DNA of 64,000 nt, taken from assembly GCF_016595245.1 (NCBI RefSeq), contig NZ_JAENHM010000087.1, forward strand, positions 51,332 to 115,331. Reading direction: 5' to 3'. A program made the translations under genes and the position numbers. The DNA is from Azospirillum endophyticum. Lineage in GTDB: Bacteria > Pseudomonadota > Alphaproteobacteria > Azospirillales > Azospirillaceae. Positions 8,812-17,297 of the stretch are shown here, piece by piece (the first letter of the stretch is position 1; every line of letters begins with the position of its first letter). The notes under the pieces were generated by a model, which was not told where the DNA came from, searched no databases, and worked only from the letters and a program-made list of their open reading frames with translations.

Positions 8812-9264
8812 ATGTTCCGGCGTGTGCGTTCCCTTCCGCTGATGGTGGCTCTGGCCACGCTGATGGTTCCCGGCTGCATGCCGTACCAGCGGATCCCGAA
8901 TCCGCCGACCGTGCGCACCGCGCCCGCTACCGGAACCGGGCTGGAGCCGATCTATGGGGAATGGCAAGTGGACAAGCCGACCCCGGCCTACGCCCAGCCG
9001 TCGGCCGGTGCCGGCGTCATCGCCACGCTGGGGACGGGGCAGGCGGTGACCACGCTGGGCCGGGTGCGCAACAGCGACTGGGTGGCGGTGAAGGCCGGCG
9101 GATCCACCGCCTATGTCCGCCTGCACCTGCTCAGCCTGAAGGGCACCACCCCGCGCGGCAGCCGCGGCACCTCCACCACCCTGGCGAAGCCGGTGGACAA
9201 TGCCGGCCCGACCATCAAGGCGGCCCCGCGCGGCAAGATCGGCGCCACGCCCATCGCCAACTGA
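8812..9264 (+). CDS. SH3-like domain lipoprotein
   Basis: Product of 150 residues with an N-terminal signal segment ending at the lipobox-like VPGC, so C22 is the likely lipidated residue. About residues 45-110 look like a bacterial SH3 (SH3b) fold: alternating strands with GTGQAVTTLGRV, WVAVKAGG and YVRLHLL. Such domains bind cell-wall peptides. The C-terminal 35 residues are low-complexity. AAGGTGAG precedes the ATG. Alone on the strand before imuA. Confidence 0.75.
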   Translation: MFRRVRSLPLMVALATLMVPGCMPYQRIPNPPTVRTAPATGTGLEPIYGEWQVDKPTPAYAQPSAGAGVIATLGTGQAVTTLGRVRNSDWVAVKAGGSTAYVRLHLLSLKGTTPRGSRGTSTTLAKPVDNAGPTIKAAPRGKIGATPIAN

Positions 9265-9345
9265 GACAGGGCCGAGAAAGCCAGGGCAATCAGTCACAGA
9301 ACAAGACGGAAATCCCGGACTCCCCCTCGACATGGCTCCATGATA

Positions 9346-9360
9346 GAACATATCAGGAAC
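9346..9360 (+). promoter_or_regulatory. Alphaproteobacterial LexA (SOS) box
   Basis: GAACATATCAGGAAC is an exact GAAC-N7-GAAC, the reverse complement of the alphaproteobacterial GTTC-N7-GTTC operator. It lies 26 bp before the preferred imuA start and would block its promoter until DNA damage. Confidence 0.85.
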
Positions 9361-9386
9361 ATATGCCTGTCGAGCGGAGCCGGGTC

Positions 9387-10295
9387 ATGCCTGTCCTGTC
9401 GCCCCTTTCCCAGCCTACGCAAGCTGAGTCACGCGACCGAGTCGGCGTGCTGGCCGATCTGCGCGCACGCATCCGCCGGATCGAGGGGGCGGGTGGCGAG
9501 GGCGGGCGGACGCTGCCGTTCGGGATCGCTTCCGTAGACGGCCATCTGCCCGACGGCGGGTTGCCGTTGGGCTGCCTGCATGCGGTGACAACGGAAGATC
9601 CGGGGGCTGGCACCGGGTTCGCCGCGGTGCTGCTGGCCCGGTTGGCGACGCCGAAGGCGCCGGCTCTGTGGATCCTGCGCGGGCGCGACCTGTATGCCCC
9701 CGGGCTGGCGGCCTATGGGCTGATGCCCGACCGGCTGGTGGCGGTGCGGGCGGTGCGGGCGGTCGATGCGCTGTGGGCGATGGAGGAAGCGCTGCGCTGC
9801 CCGGCCCTGTCGGTCGTGCTCGGCGAGGTGGAGGGGCTGGATCTCACCGCCAGCCGGCGGTTGCAGCTGGCTGCCGAGTCGTCGGGAGTGACCGGCGTGT
9901 TGCTGGAGTCGAGCGCAGGCATGCCGGGAGGCCGAATCAAGGGCGGACGGGCGGAGGGGCTCAGCGCCGCGGTCACCCGCTGGCGCCTGAACGCTGCCCA
10001 CAGCCTGGATGAGGAGGATGCCGCCCCGCACCCGGCCGGAGGCCTGCCGGGGCTGGGAGCGCCACGCTGGTCCGTCGCGCTGGAGCGCTGCCGGGGCGGA
10101 CGCCCGGGCAGCTGGACCCTCGCCTGGGATGGTGAGGGCTGGCGCGACGTGGGGAGCGGGAGTGGAAGCGGCCTTGGGCAAGCCGCGGATGGCGACCCGG
10201 GGCTATGGCCGGCCCGGCAATCGATGTCCGACAAGCGACAGAGTCGCCGACAGGATCGATCGTCGGATCACCGCAACCCGGCTGTCGCGCGGTGA
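9387..10295 (+). CDS. imuA: ImuA, SOS mutagenesis accessory protein
   Basis: RecA/SulA-like protein of 302 residues. ImuA features include LPFGIASVDGHLPDGGLPLG, the LWILRGRDLYAPGLAAYGL block and RRLQLAAESSGVTGVLL. ImuA works with ImuB and the polymerase DnaE2 in error-prone repair. The SOS box at 9346-9360 supports this. The start at 9387 has GGAG 7 nt upstream; a start at 9363 is possible. Oddity: imuB and dnaE2, which normally follow, are absent; the next gene is convergent and the one after is unrelated. The C-terminal 30 residues are unusually basic and polar and may be a recombined tail. Confidence 0.85.
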   Translation: MPVLSPLSQPTQAESRDRVGVLADLRARIRRIEGAGGEGGRTLPFGIASVDGHLPDGGLPLGCLHAVTTEDPGAGTGFAAVLLARLATPKAPALWILRGRDLYAPGLAAYGLMPDRLVAVRAVRAVDALWAMEEALRCPALSVVLGEVEGLDLTASRRLQLAAESSGVTGVLLESSAGMPGGRIKGGRAEGLSAAVTRWRLNAAHSLDEEDAAPHPAGGLPGLGAPRWSVALERCRGGRPGSWTLAWDGEGWRDVGSGSGSGLGQAADGDPGLWPARQSMSDKRQSRRQDRSSDHRNPAVAR

Positions 10296-10302
10296 ATGCC
10301 GA

Positions 10303-10497
10303 TCAGTAGGTGGTCGCCCAATCCGGCTCACGGCGGGCGGGCTGCTCCGCTCCGTCCGGTTCGGTCATCCAGCGCGGGTCATCCGCATCCATTGGCGCAT
10401 CCAGCGGGGCGTAGAGCGGCAGCTGGCGGGCGAATTCCGCGCTGTCGGCATCGCGGCGCTGCTTCAGCAGGCGGTCGGCAAGGTGGGCGGGCAGCAT
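10303..10497 (-). CDS. Small hypothetical protein, 64 residues
   Basis: AAGGAG lies 6 nt before the ATG, a strong ribosome site. The product starts MLPAHLADRLLKQRRD and is acidic and proline-rich toward the C terminus, ending in DWATTY. There is no signal peptide or membrane segment. I do not recognise the family. It is convergent with imuA, the stops being 7 bp apart. The ribosome site and protein-like N-terminal helix support it as real. Confidence 0.5.
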   Translation of the reverse strand: MLPAHLADRLLKQRRDADSAEFARQLPLYAPLDAPMDADDPRWMTEPDGAEQPARREPDWATTY

Positions 10498-10854
10498 GGC
10501 AGGTCTCCTTCTGAGCGCCGGATGGCACCGCGGATCAGCCTGCAAGGCCGGTCCTGGCCCACCCGTCGTCCTGTTTGCCTGGATCATAACTACGCAAGTT
10601 CCAGGCCAGCTGTTAAGCGCGTCACACGAGTTCCATGACACACGAAGAAATCTCTACAAACGGTTTATACGAAGCCACTTGAACCCACATGAACAGGGAT
10701 GACACGAGGGAATCTCGGGGGGATCTGTCGTACACGCCGCGACGGCCACCGCTCTTCGACCGAGCATCGCCGCCTTCCGTGTGAGATGTGTTCCCTTCCG
10801 CAGCGTTCCAACCCATATTCGCGGTCAATCCCCTTCAAGGAATGCGTACCTCCC
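10498..10854. other. 357-bp gap before the DTW gene
   Basis: AT-richer than its surroundings around 10570-10690. It must hold the promoters of the 64-residue gene (minus) and of the DTW gene (plus). I see no convincing operator, RNA structure or ORF in it. Confidence 0.4.
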
Positions 10855-11562
10855 ATGCACAGCGCCCCCGCACCCGAGTCTTGCCCGAACTGCCTAAAGC
10901 CTAATCACCTGTGCATTTGCGAGGCAGTGCAGCCGATCAAGAACGGCGTGTTCCTGCTGATCCTGCAGCACCCGCAGGAGAAGCGGGAAAATCTGGGCAC
11001 CGCCCAGATCGCCCATCTGCAGTTCGCCAACTCGATGGTGAAGGTCGGACTGAGCTGGCCGGGGCTGAAGCGCATCCTGGGGCGCGAGGTCGATCCAAGG
11101 CGCTGGGGCGTGCTGTATCTCGGTCCGGTGAAGGACGGCGGCGCTCCCCGGCCGGAGGTGGGGGTGGTCGACAAGAACGGCCAGCCGCTCCGCGACAGCG
11201 CCGGGATTCTGGGCGACCTGGAAGGGGTGATCGTCCTGGACGGCACCTGGAGCCAGGCCAAGACCCTGTGGTGGCGCAATGCCTGGCTGCTGAAATGCCA
11301 CCGCATCGTGCTGAATCCGCAATTCCGCTCCCTCTACGGGCAGGCGCGCAAGGAGCCGCGGCGCGACAGCGTCTCCACCCTGGAAGCCGGCGCCTTCCTG
11401 CTGTCGCGGCTGGAGGGCGACCAGACCATCATGGACACCGCGCTGAAGCCCTTCTCGCTGCTGCTGAAGAAGCTGCGCACCCGCCCCCCGCGCCCGGTGT
11501 CGCCGCCGGACGGCGAAGCCGCCGGTCCGGAGAGCGAAGAGGAGGTCGGTGGGGAGGCTTGA
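10855..11562 (+). CDS. tapT: DTW-domain tRNA-uridine aminocarboxypropyltransferase
   Basis: Enzyme of 235 residues in the DTW family, which adds a 3-amino-3-carboxypropyl group to tRNA uridine (acp3U) using SAM. Zinc-binding cysteines C10, C13, C20 and C22 are at the N terminus, followed by LLILQHPQEKRENLGTA and the family motif LDGTWSQAKTL (the D-x-TW core). The C-terminal 30 residues are proline- and acid-rich. The ATG at 10855 is chosen because it places the zinc motif at the usual distance; AAGGA is 14 nt upstream, so an earlier start is possible. The tapT symbol is by family and the exact target position is not certain. Confidence 0.82.
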   Translation: MHSAPAPESCPNCLKPNHLCICEAVQPIKNGVFLLILQHPQEKRENLGTAQIAHLQFANSMVKVGLSWPGLKRILGREVDPRRWGVLYLGPVKDGGAPRPEVGVVDKNGQPLRDSAGILGDLEGVIVLDGTWSQAKTLWWRNAWLLKCHRIVLNPQFRSLYGQARKEPRRDSVSTLEAGAFLLSRLEGDQTIMDTALKPFSLLLKKLRTRPPRPVSPPDGEAAGPESEEEVGGEA

Positions 11563-11702
11563 CAGGGCGGTGGAGGAGCACCGGCGCCGATCGTGACGAT
11601 CGCGTGTACGAACGGTTGGCGGGTTGACGGGGGCGGGGCGGCGGGTGCCAAATGCCGGCTCCCCGGCCCTATCGTCTTCCTACCCTGCAATCGAATGAGA
11701 GA

Positions 11703-12284
11703 ATGATGGCCAGCGATTTCGTGCCTTTCGGCCTGACCGTCTGCGGTCTCAGCGAGCTTTGCAATTTCGGCGGCGGCAAGGTCAGCCACGTCCTGTCCAT
11801 TCTCGACCCCGGGATGACGGAGCCGAGCGAGTTCGGCGCTTATGGCGAGCATGAGCGGCTGGAACTGCGTTTCCACGACGTCATCGAACCGACCCGCGGC
11901 CAGATCGCCCCGGCTCGCTCCGACGTGGAGCGCATCCTGGCCTTCGGCCGCGACCTGCTGGCCGAGCCGGCGGATTGCCGCCATCTGCTGGTTCACTGTC
12001 ATGCCGGCGTGTCGCGCTCAACCGCCGCGCTGACCATGATCCTGGCCCAGGCCCGTCCCGATCTGCCGGCGGCCGACGCGGTGGGCGCCGTGGTCGCCAT
12101 CCGTGCCCAGACTTGGCCCAACCTGCGCATGATCGAATTCGCCGACGACATCCTCGGCCGCAACGGCGACCTGGTCGCCGCCGTCCGCCAGCGTCATCGC
12201 ACGCTCGGCAAGCAGCGCCCGGAACTGGTTCAGTTCATGATCGACAACGGCCGCATCCGCGAGGTCGAGGATCTGATCGACTGA
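11703..12284 (+). CDS. Protein tyrosine/dual-specificity phosphatase-like protein
   Basis: Cytosolic protein of 193 residues with the cysteine-phosphatase loop HCHAGVSRSTAAL (C-x5-R) at about residues 99-111. A distal acidic segment (about 51-60) could supply the general acid. It resembles the tyrosine phosphatase family proteins common in alphaproteobacteria; substrate unknown. Two adjacent ATGs (11703 and 11706) are possible starts. A nested palindrome follows and separates it from the convergent oxygenase gene. Confidence 0.8.
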   Translation: MMASDFVPFGLTVCGLSELCNFGGGKVSHVLSILDPGMTEPSEFGAYGEHERLELRFHDVIEPTRGQIAPARSDVERILAFGRDLLAEPADCRHLLVHCHAGVSRSTAALTMILAQARPDLPAADAVGAVVAIRAQTWPNLRMIEFADDILGRNGDLVAAVRQRHRTLGKQRPELVQFMIDNGRIREVEDLID

Positions 12285-12297
12285 GGGGCGCCACGGC

Positions 12298-12419
12298 CCC
12301 TAAGCAGGTTTTCCGAACTCCGCCCACACATGGGCGGGCTCGGAAAACCTGCAAAACCATAGAGTCCGCAGGTTTCTCCAGGCCGGGCCCGTGGCCCGAT
12401 CTGGGGAAACCTGCTTAGG
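12298..12419. repeat. Composite nested palindrome, likely bidirectional terminator
   Basis: Outer arms CCTAAGCAGGTTT (from 12298) and their complement ending at 12419 enclose two hairpins. The first pairs GCAGGTTTTCCGA (12304-12316) with 12340-12352 around CGCCCACACATGGGCG. The second pairs GCAGGTTT (from 12368) with AAACCTGC around a GGGCCCGTGGCCC core. It sits between two convergent genes and can fold like a cloverleaf. Confidence 0.75.
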
Positions 12420-12438
12420 CCTTTCCCCGCCGATTCCG

Positions 12439-13071
12439 TCAATATCCCTTCGACTGGCCGCCGAAGACGCCCTTCGCCCAGGCGCCGACCCGGTGGCGCC
12501 ACTGTTCGTGCCAGATATAGACGCTGCCCTTGACCCAGTTCATTTGGATCGCGCGGCGCTGGCCTTCGAAGGGGTAGTGGCCGTGCCAGGAGGTGTCGCT
12601 GCGGCGGAAGCACATCAGCGTGCCTTCCTCCGGCGGGACCTCGGCGGCATAATCCTCCAGGTTCTGGGAGCGCAGGATGCGCAGGCGGCCGCCGGCGGCC
12701 TCCCAGGGCGGGTTCATGTAGATCAGCACGGTGATGATCTTGCTGGCCGAATCCGGGTGGATCTTGCCGTCGGTCGGCCGGCACATGCCGCGCGCCGTGA
12801 ACATGGTCGGGTAGGGCGACAGGTCGAGTCCGAACTTGTCGGAGAAGGCCTTGCAGACCTCCGGCCCCTTCAGTTCGTCGATCATCCGGTCGAAGCTCGG
12901 CCCCTGGGGGAAGACCCCCAGCGGGATTGAGCCGGGCCTGTCCACCTTGGGATAGTCGCGGTGCAGCTCTTCAAGGCACTCCCGCTTCACGAAGCCCGGA
13001 ACGCACAGGAAATCATAGGGATCATGCTGCAGGGGGGTGGCGCGGAACTTGTCCAGATCAAGCATGGACAT
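12439..13071 (-). CDS. 2OG-Fe(II) oxygenase-family protein 1
   Basis: Product of 210 residues of the prolyl-hydroxylase-like 2-oxoglutarate/iron oxygenase type. The iron site appears as H-P-D in KIHPDSASKIITVLIYMN and the distal His in SWHGHYPFEGQRRAIQMNW, where the following Arg would bind 2-oxoglutarate. Hydroxylation substrate unknown. The start at MSMLDLDKF is chosen; an ATG 20 codons upstream adds an atypical leader. It lies downstream of a second, related oxygenase gene on the same strand with a 78-bp gap, so they may be co-transcribed. Confidence 0.75.
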   Translation of the reverse strand: MSMLDLDKFRATPLQHDPYDFLCVPGFVKRECLEELHRDYPKVDRPGSIPLGVFPQGPSFDRMIDELKGPEVCKAFSDKFGLDLSPYPTMFTARGMCRPTDGKIHPDSASKIITVLIYMNPPWEAAGGRLRILRSQNLEDYAAEVPPEEGTLMCFRRSDTSWHGHYPFEGQRRAIQMNWVKGSVYIWHEQWRHRVGAWAKGVFGGQSKGY

Positions 13072-13149
13072 GGGTACAAAACTCCCAAAGAGCGTGCCGA
13101 CGGTGGCTTTGCCCCCCAAAACCGGCGTCACTTAACCACGGCGGAAGTT

Positions 13150-13806
13150 TTATGCAACAGCTTTGTCGGGGAAGCACAATTCTTGCCGTGCTCGCCATTC
13201 GGGACCGACATAGTTCACGATGATCGATTTCCGCACGCCGTCGATCGAACGTTTCTCGAAGCCATGCCAAGTATTGCTTCCGGGGATGAAGACCAGCCCT
13301 TCATTGAAGGCGTAGGGCGCGCGGGCGACGACCGTCCGGTTCCCGTCCAGCACGTCGGTGCCCCAATGGGCGCAGTTCGGTCCCTTCGAGAGATAGATCA
13401 GCATCGTGAATTTCTTGACGCCGATGTCGGTGTGCGGCTCCAGCCAGAAGCCGTCGGTGTCCTGGCAATATTCGATGCGCAGGCTGGTGCCGGTCAGGTC
13501 GACGCTGCAGGTCTTCTGGATCGCCTCCACCACCGGGCGGCTCTGGAAGGCCTGGGCGACCGTCTCGCACACCGCGTATGTGGTGCGGTTCTCCTCGCCG
13601 AAATAGGTGCGCGATGCGTTGTTGGTCTCGCGCTTGCCGTAGGTGTCGGACACCGGGGGCGCTCCCCAGGGCAGGTCGGCGATGGCGCCGGCGGTTTCTT
13701 CCGGCAAGGCCCCGGACAGCAGCCAGTGATTATACGGCCTGTCGAACAGCCGGCTGTTCTCCAGGCAGCGCAGGAAGGAGGCGGAAACGGCGTCGGGGCT
13801 GGTCAT
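13150..13806 (-). CDS. 2OG-Fe(II) oxygenase-family protein 2
   Basis: Product of 218 residues with the iron-binding H-x-D in EPHTDIGVKKFTMLIYLS and the distal His and 2-oxoglutarate Arg in TWHGFEKRSIDGVRKSIIVN. It shares the motif layout with the next gene downstream (12439-13071), so they are probably ancient paralogues. Substrate unknown. The start at MTSPDAVSASFL is preferred; earlier in-frame ATGs add an unlikely basic extension. Confidence 0.75.
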   Translation of the reverse strand: MTSPDAVSASFLRCLENSRLFDRPYNHWLLSGALPEETAGAIADLPWGAPPVSDTYGKRETNNASRTYFGEENRTTYAVCETVAQAFQSRPVVEAIQKTCSVDLTGTSLRIEYCQDTDGFWLEPHTDIGVKKFTMLIYLSKGPNCAHWGTDVLDGNRTVVARAPYAFNEGLVFIPGSNTWHGFEKRSIDGVRKSIIVNYVGPEWRARQELCFPDKAVA

Positions 13807-13979
13807 GGCAGCGGAGGTTCCGGATGGAAGGACGGCCCGGACCGTGGTTTTGGAGACGGCCGGTCTGCCTGCGCTTATGGCATGGCGCATGCTGGAACTC
13901 CGCAGCAAACCGGTCTTGCCGGCAGAGTGCGCGCATTGGCCGCGCCGCGCCCCGCCGGCTTGTCATGCCCGCCGGCTCA

Positions 13980-14957
13980 TCAGGACAGGCCGAAGCGCTT
14001 CCGGTGGGCCGACAGGCGGCGGCGCACCTCGTCGGCCACCACCTCCGTCTCGTTCAGCGGCGGGGAGTCCCAACGGTCCAGCGACCCGTCGAAGGGCCGG
14101 GTGATGCCGTCCTGGTACAGCCCGTCATGGAAGGCGCGGAACTTGGGCGATCCACCGTCCAGTTCGATCACATAGACCGGCTTGCCGGTGGAACAGGCTT
14201 CCGAGATCATCGACACGCTGTCGCAGGTCACCACCACCGCGTCGGCGAGACCGAGATAAGCGAAATAGGGATTCTCGCCGCTGCCGTCCCACACCTCCGC
14301 CGGCAGGCCGGACAGGCGGGCGCGCAGGATCGCCTCGTTGTCGGCGCCGGTGCGGCGCGACGGGGTGACCATCAGCCCGGCGCCATGGCTGCGCGTCAGG
14401 TTGGCCAGCCGTTCGGCCACGTCGCCCATGATGGTGGGCGTCAGCCGGTAGACGCCGTTGTCGCCGCCGATCAGCACGGCGATGCGCGGGTGCGGCAGAT
14501 GCGCCAGACGGGGGCCGAAACGCTCGGCCGCGCCGGCCAGGATGGCGGGCGTCACCCGGTGCAGCGCGCCGCGCGTCACCATCACGTTGTCGCCGCGCAG
14601 CTTGTCGTGGCGCGGCACGACGATCAGGTCGAAATGACGCGGGTTCATCACCGGATCCTGGATCTGGACGGTGAAGGTCCGGCCGCCCGACTGCCGGCGC
14701 ACCGCCAGCGAGACGGCGATGGACTGCCGGCCGCTGCCGATCAGCAGGTCGGGCCAGGGCGGTTCCACCGGATCGCCTTTGGGGCCGGCGGCGAAGCGGT
14801 TGCCGATGCGCCAATAGGGGGTCAACTGGCGCCACGGCGTGCGCAGGTGGACGCGCTTGACGACGGGCGTCAGGCCAAGCGACTCCGCCAGACCGATGCA
14901 CTGGTTTTCCATGCCGGCCTTGCCGTCCGACACGACCCAGCAGGTCAAAGGTTGCAT
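13980..14957 (-). CDS. ELM1-family (DUF1022) protein
   Basis: Protein of 325 residues matching the family named after plant mitochondrial fission factor ELM1. Conserved blocks: WVVSDGKAGMENQCIGLAESL at the N terminus, QIQDP, VVPRHDKL, VLIGGDNGVYRL and VTCDSVSMISEACSTGKPVYV. The fold and the last motif resemble GT-B glycosyltransferases that bind nucleotide sugars. Bacterial members often lie near cell-envelope genes. The function here is unproven. Expressed away from the divergent Lrp gene. Confidence 0.82.
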   Translation of the reverse strand: MQPLTCWVVSDGKAGMENQCIGLAESLGLTPVVKRVHLRTPWRQLTPYWRIGNRFAAGPKGDPVEPPWPDLLIGSGRQSIAVSLAVRRQSGGRTFTVQIQDPVMNPRHFDLIVVPRHDKLRGDNVMVTRGALHRVTPAILAGAAERFGPRLAHLPHPRIAVLIGGDNGVYRLTPTIMGDVAERLANLTRSHGAGLMVTPSRRTGADNEAILRARLSGLPAEVWDGSGENPYFAYLGLADAVVVTCDSVSMISEACSTGKPVYVIELDGGSPKFRAFHDGLYQDGITRPFDGSLDRWDSPPLNETEVVADEVRRRLSAHRKRFGLS

Positions 14958-15130
14958 GAGGACTCGGATCGTTGAAGCTTCGAAGAGGGGGAATGCCCCG
15001 GGCGGAAGGGCTGCGGCGAAAAGACCGTTATCCGGGTTGCTCGCCCTTGCAGGGGTTTCCGTCTTGGCGTAGACACCATGCCCGTGTAATATCCTTTCTT
15101 CAAATCACCCCCGGAGCGACCGAGTAAACC

Positions 15131-15691
15131 ATGCGGCGGGTCAAACTCGACCGAATTGACCGTCGGATTCTGCGCGATCTGCAGAACGACGGCCGGATGA
15201 CCAATGTGGAGCTTGCCCGACGTGCCGGCATCTCCGCTCCGCCCTGCCTGCGCCGCGTCCGCGCGCTGGAGGAGGCGGGATTCATCCGTGGCTACCACGC
15301 CGACGTCAACCCCGACGCACTGGGGTTCGGCGTCACGGTGTTCGCCCAGGTCGGCCTCAGCAGCCAGGCCGAAGCGGACCTAAAGAAATTCGAGGAGCTC
15401 GTCAACAGCTGGCCGCTCGTGCGTGAGTGCAACATGCTGGCCGGCGAATATGATTTCGTCCTGAAGATCGTGGCGGAGGACTGGGACGACTACCAGCGCT
15501 TCCTGACCACCAAGCTGACGGCGGCGCCCAACGTCGCCCATGTCAAGTCGGCCCTGTCGATCCGCACCAGCAAGCACACCCCCGGCGTTCCGATAGACGT
15601 CGACTCGCCCGACATCCCGGAAGGGACCGAGGACGACGAGGACGAGGATTTCGTCGAGGACGAGACGCCCGCCCGCGCCACCCGGCGCTGA
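15131..15691 (+). CDS. Lrp/AsnC-family regulator with acidic tail
   Basis: Regulator of 186 residues. The winged helix spans about residues 5-60 (LDRIDRRILRDLQNDGRMTN, ELARRAGISAPPCLRRVRAL) and a RAM effector domain about 68-150. Beyond the normal Lrp length is a 30-residue tail dominated by Asp and Glu (EDDEDEDFVEDE) that ends in a basic TRR. Target genes unknown; it is divergent from the ELM1-family gene and followed by a palindromic repeat element. Confidence 0.9.
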   Translation: MRRVKLDRIDRRILRDLQNDGRMTNVELARRAGISAPPCLRRVRALEEAGFIRGYHADVNPDALGFGVTVFAQVGLSSQAEADLKKFEELVNSWPLVRECNMLAGEYDFVLKIVAEDWDDYQRFLTTKLTAAPNVAHVKSALSIRTSKHTPGVPIDVDSPDIPEGTEDDEDEDFVEDETPARATRR

Positions 15692-15713
15692 CCGGGATCG
15701 GCGTTTCGCTTTG

Positions 15714-15810
15714 CAGCTTCGTGCGTTCACGATGGAACGCACGAAGCTGAAGCCTCTATTCGGCGATCGGATTCACGCTTCGAATCGATTCCGATTTTAC
15801 GCGATCCGAT
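15714..15810. repeat. Interspersed palindromic element, copy 1
   Basis: A perfect 14-bp hairpin (arms 15714-15727 and 15736-15749, loop CACGATGG) is followed after 11 nt by a 22-nt block at 15761-15782 that is identical to 44735-44756, and then by a downstream GATCCGAT that can pair with GATCGGAT in the block. The second copy, at 44686-44784, has different stem bases but full pairing. It lies between convergent genes. Confidence 0.85.
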
Positions 15811-17127
15811 CTAGAGGGAAGATGCGGCGAGCGCCTGGAGAAGGCCTGCCGCCGCTCCCCCCAGGACCACCCAGTGGATCGCCGCGTTGCGCCGTGTCAG
15901 CGCGTAAAGCGCCGCCAGCATGATCGCCCAGATCCAGATCCTGTGCCCCGCCGTCTGTCCGTCCGGCAGCAGCACCGCGATCCCCAGATAGACGCCCAGG
16001 TTCAGGATCACCCCCACCACCGCCGCGGCGATGGCGGCCAATGCCCCCGCGGCCGGACGGTTGTGGATCAGCCGCTCGACATAGGGGGCGCCGGCGAAGA
16101 TGAACAGGAAGCAGGGCAGGAAGGTGACGTAGGTCGTCAGCGCCGCCCCAAGCATCCCTGCCAACCCCGGCGGCAGAACGCCCGGCCGGTTCCAGCCGGC
16201 GAAGAAACCGACATATTGCGTGACCAGGATCAGCGGCCCCGGAGTCGTCTCGGCCAGCGCCAGGCCGTCGACCATCTCCCGCGGGCTCAGCCAGCCATAG
16301 GCGTCCACCGCCTGTCTGGCGATGTAGGGCAGCACGGCATAGGCGCCGCCGAAGGTGACGAAGGCCGCCTTGGTGAACAGTGCCGCGATGCCGCGCCAGG
16401 GGTCGCTGCCGAAGGCCAGCAGCACCGCCCCGACCGGCACCGCCCACAGAACGACGAACAGGCCGGCAAGGGCGAGCAGCCGGCCAAGCCTGGGGGCCGG
16501 CTCCTCCAGGGTGGCGGCATCGCCCTCCGACAGCGGGTGCGGGTGGGCGAACCAGTGGCGGCCGGTGTGCGCCGTTACGCCGCCGACGACCGCCGCGGCG
16601 CCGATGACCAGCGGGAAGGGCAGGTGCAGCACGAACAGCGCCAGGAAGGCGGCGGCGGCCATGGCGACGGCCGCCGGCCCCTTCAGCGTGCGGCGGCCCA
16701 TCCGCCATACCGCGGCGGCGATGATCGCCACCACCGCCGGCTTGATGCCGTCGAACAGGGCGCCGACCAGCCCGGTGCTGCCATGGGCGGCGGCGATCCA
16801 GGACAGAGCCAGCAGAACCAGCGCGCCCGGCAGGACGAACAGCCCGCCCGCCACCAGCCCACCCCGCACCCCATACTGCCGCCAGCCGATGTAGGTGGCG
16901 AGCTGCTGCGCCTCCGGCCCCGGCAGCAGCATGCAGAAGTTCAGCGCGTGCAGGAAGCGGGTCTGATCGATCCAGCGGCGGCGGTCGACCAGTTCGCTCT
17001 GCATCATCGCGATCTGCCCGGCCGGCCCGCCGAAGCTGGTCAGCCCCAGCCGCAGCCAATAAAGGCAGAAGGCGCCGAAGGGCGGGATGGGGGACGGCTG
17101 CGGGGGCGGGGCGGGGGCATCGGTCAT
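15811..17127 (-). CDS. chrA: Chromate transporter ChrA, two-domain type
   Basis: Inner-membrane protein of 438 residues with two CHR halves joined by a cytoplasmic linker. The first half carries FGGPAGQIAMMQSELV near residue 30, the second FVTFGGAYAVLPYIARQAV. About ten hydrophobic segments. The long CHR proteins export chromate by proton-driven exchange. The start MTDAPAPPP is used; the upstream in-frame extension is not family-like. No chrB regulator is adjacent, so the physiological anion is not certain. Confidence 0.88.
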   Translation of the reverse strand: MTDAPAPPPQPSPIPPFGAFCLYWLRLGLTSFGGPAGQIAMMQSELVDRRRWIDQTRFLHALNFCMLLPGPEAQQLATYIGWRQYGVRGGLVAGGLFVLPGALVLLALSWIAAAHGSTGLVGALFDGIKPAVVAIIAAAVWRMGRRTLKGPAAVAMAAAAFLALFVLHLPFPLVIGAAAVVGGVTAHTGRHWFAHPHPLSEGDAATLEEPAPRLGRLLALAGLFVVLWAVPVGAVLLAFGSDPWRGIAALFTKAAFVTFGGAYAVLPYIARQAVDAYGWLSPREMVDGLALAETTPGPLILVTQYVGFFAGWNRPGVLPPGLAGMLGAALTTYVTFLPCFLFIFAGAPYVERLIHNRPAAGALAAIAAAVVGVILNLGVYLGIAVLLPDGQTAGHRIWIWAIMLAALYALTRRNAAIHWVVLGGAAAGLLQALAASSL

Positions 17128-17297
17128 GGGACCGCACCCTAGCGCAAACGCCACGGCAAGGCAGCCGTCGCCATTGAGCGGGGCGGTCCTTGGGGACAAT
17201 TGCGGGCCACCCATGGCCTTCCGCATCGCGGAGGTTTAATATTGCAACCGCGAGCGCCGCCGTCCCGGCCGGCGCCGGCAGTCGGGGACGTTGCAGA

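Noticed and set aside
10186..10302. Remnant of imuB after imuA
   Set aside because: A short RVADRIDRR-like string is loosely similar to an ImuB N terminus, but too short and lacking the neighbouring conserved residues to call.
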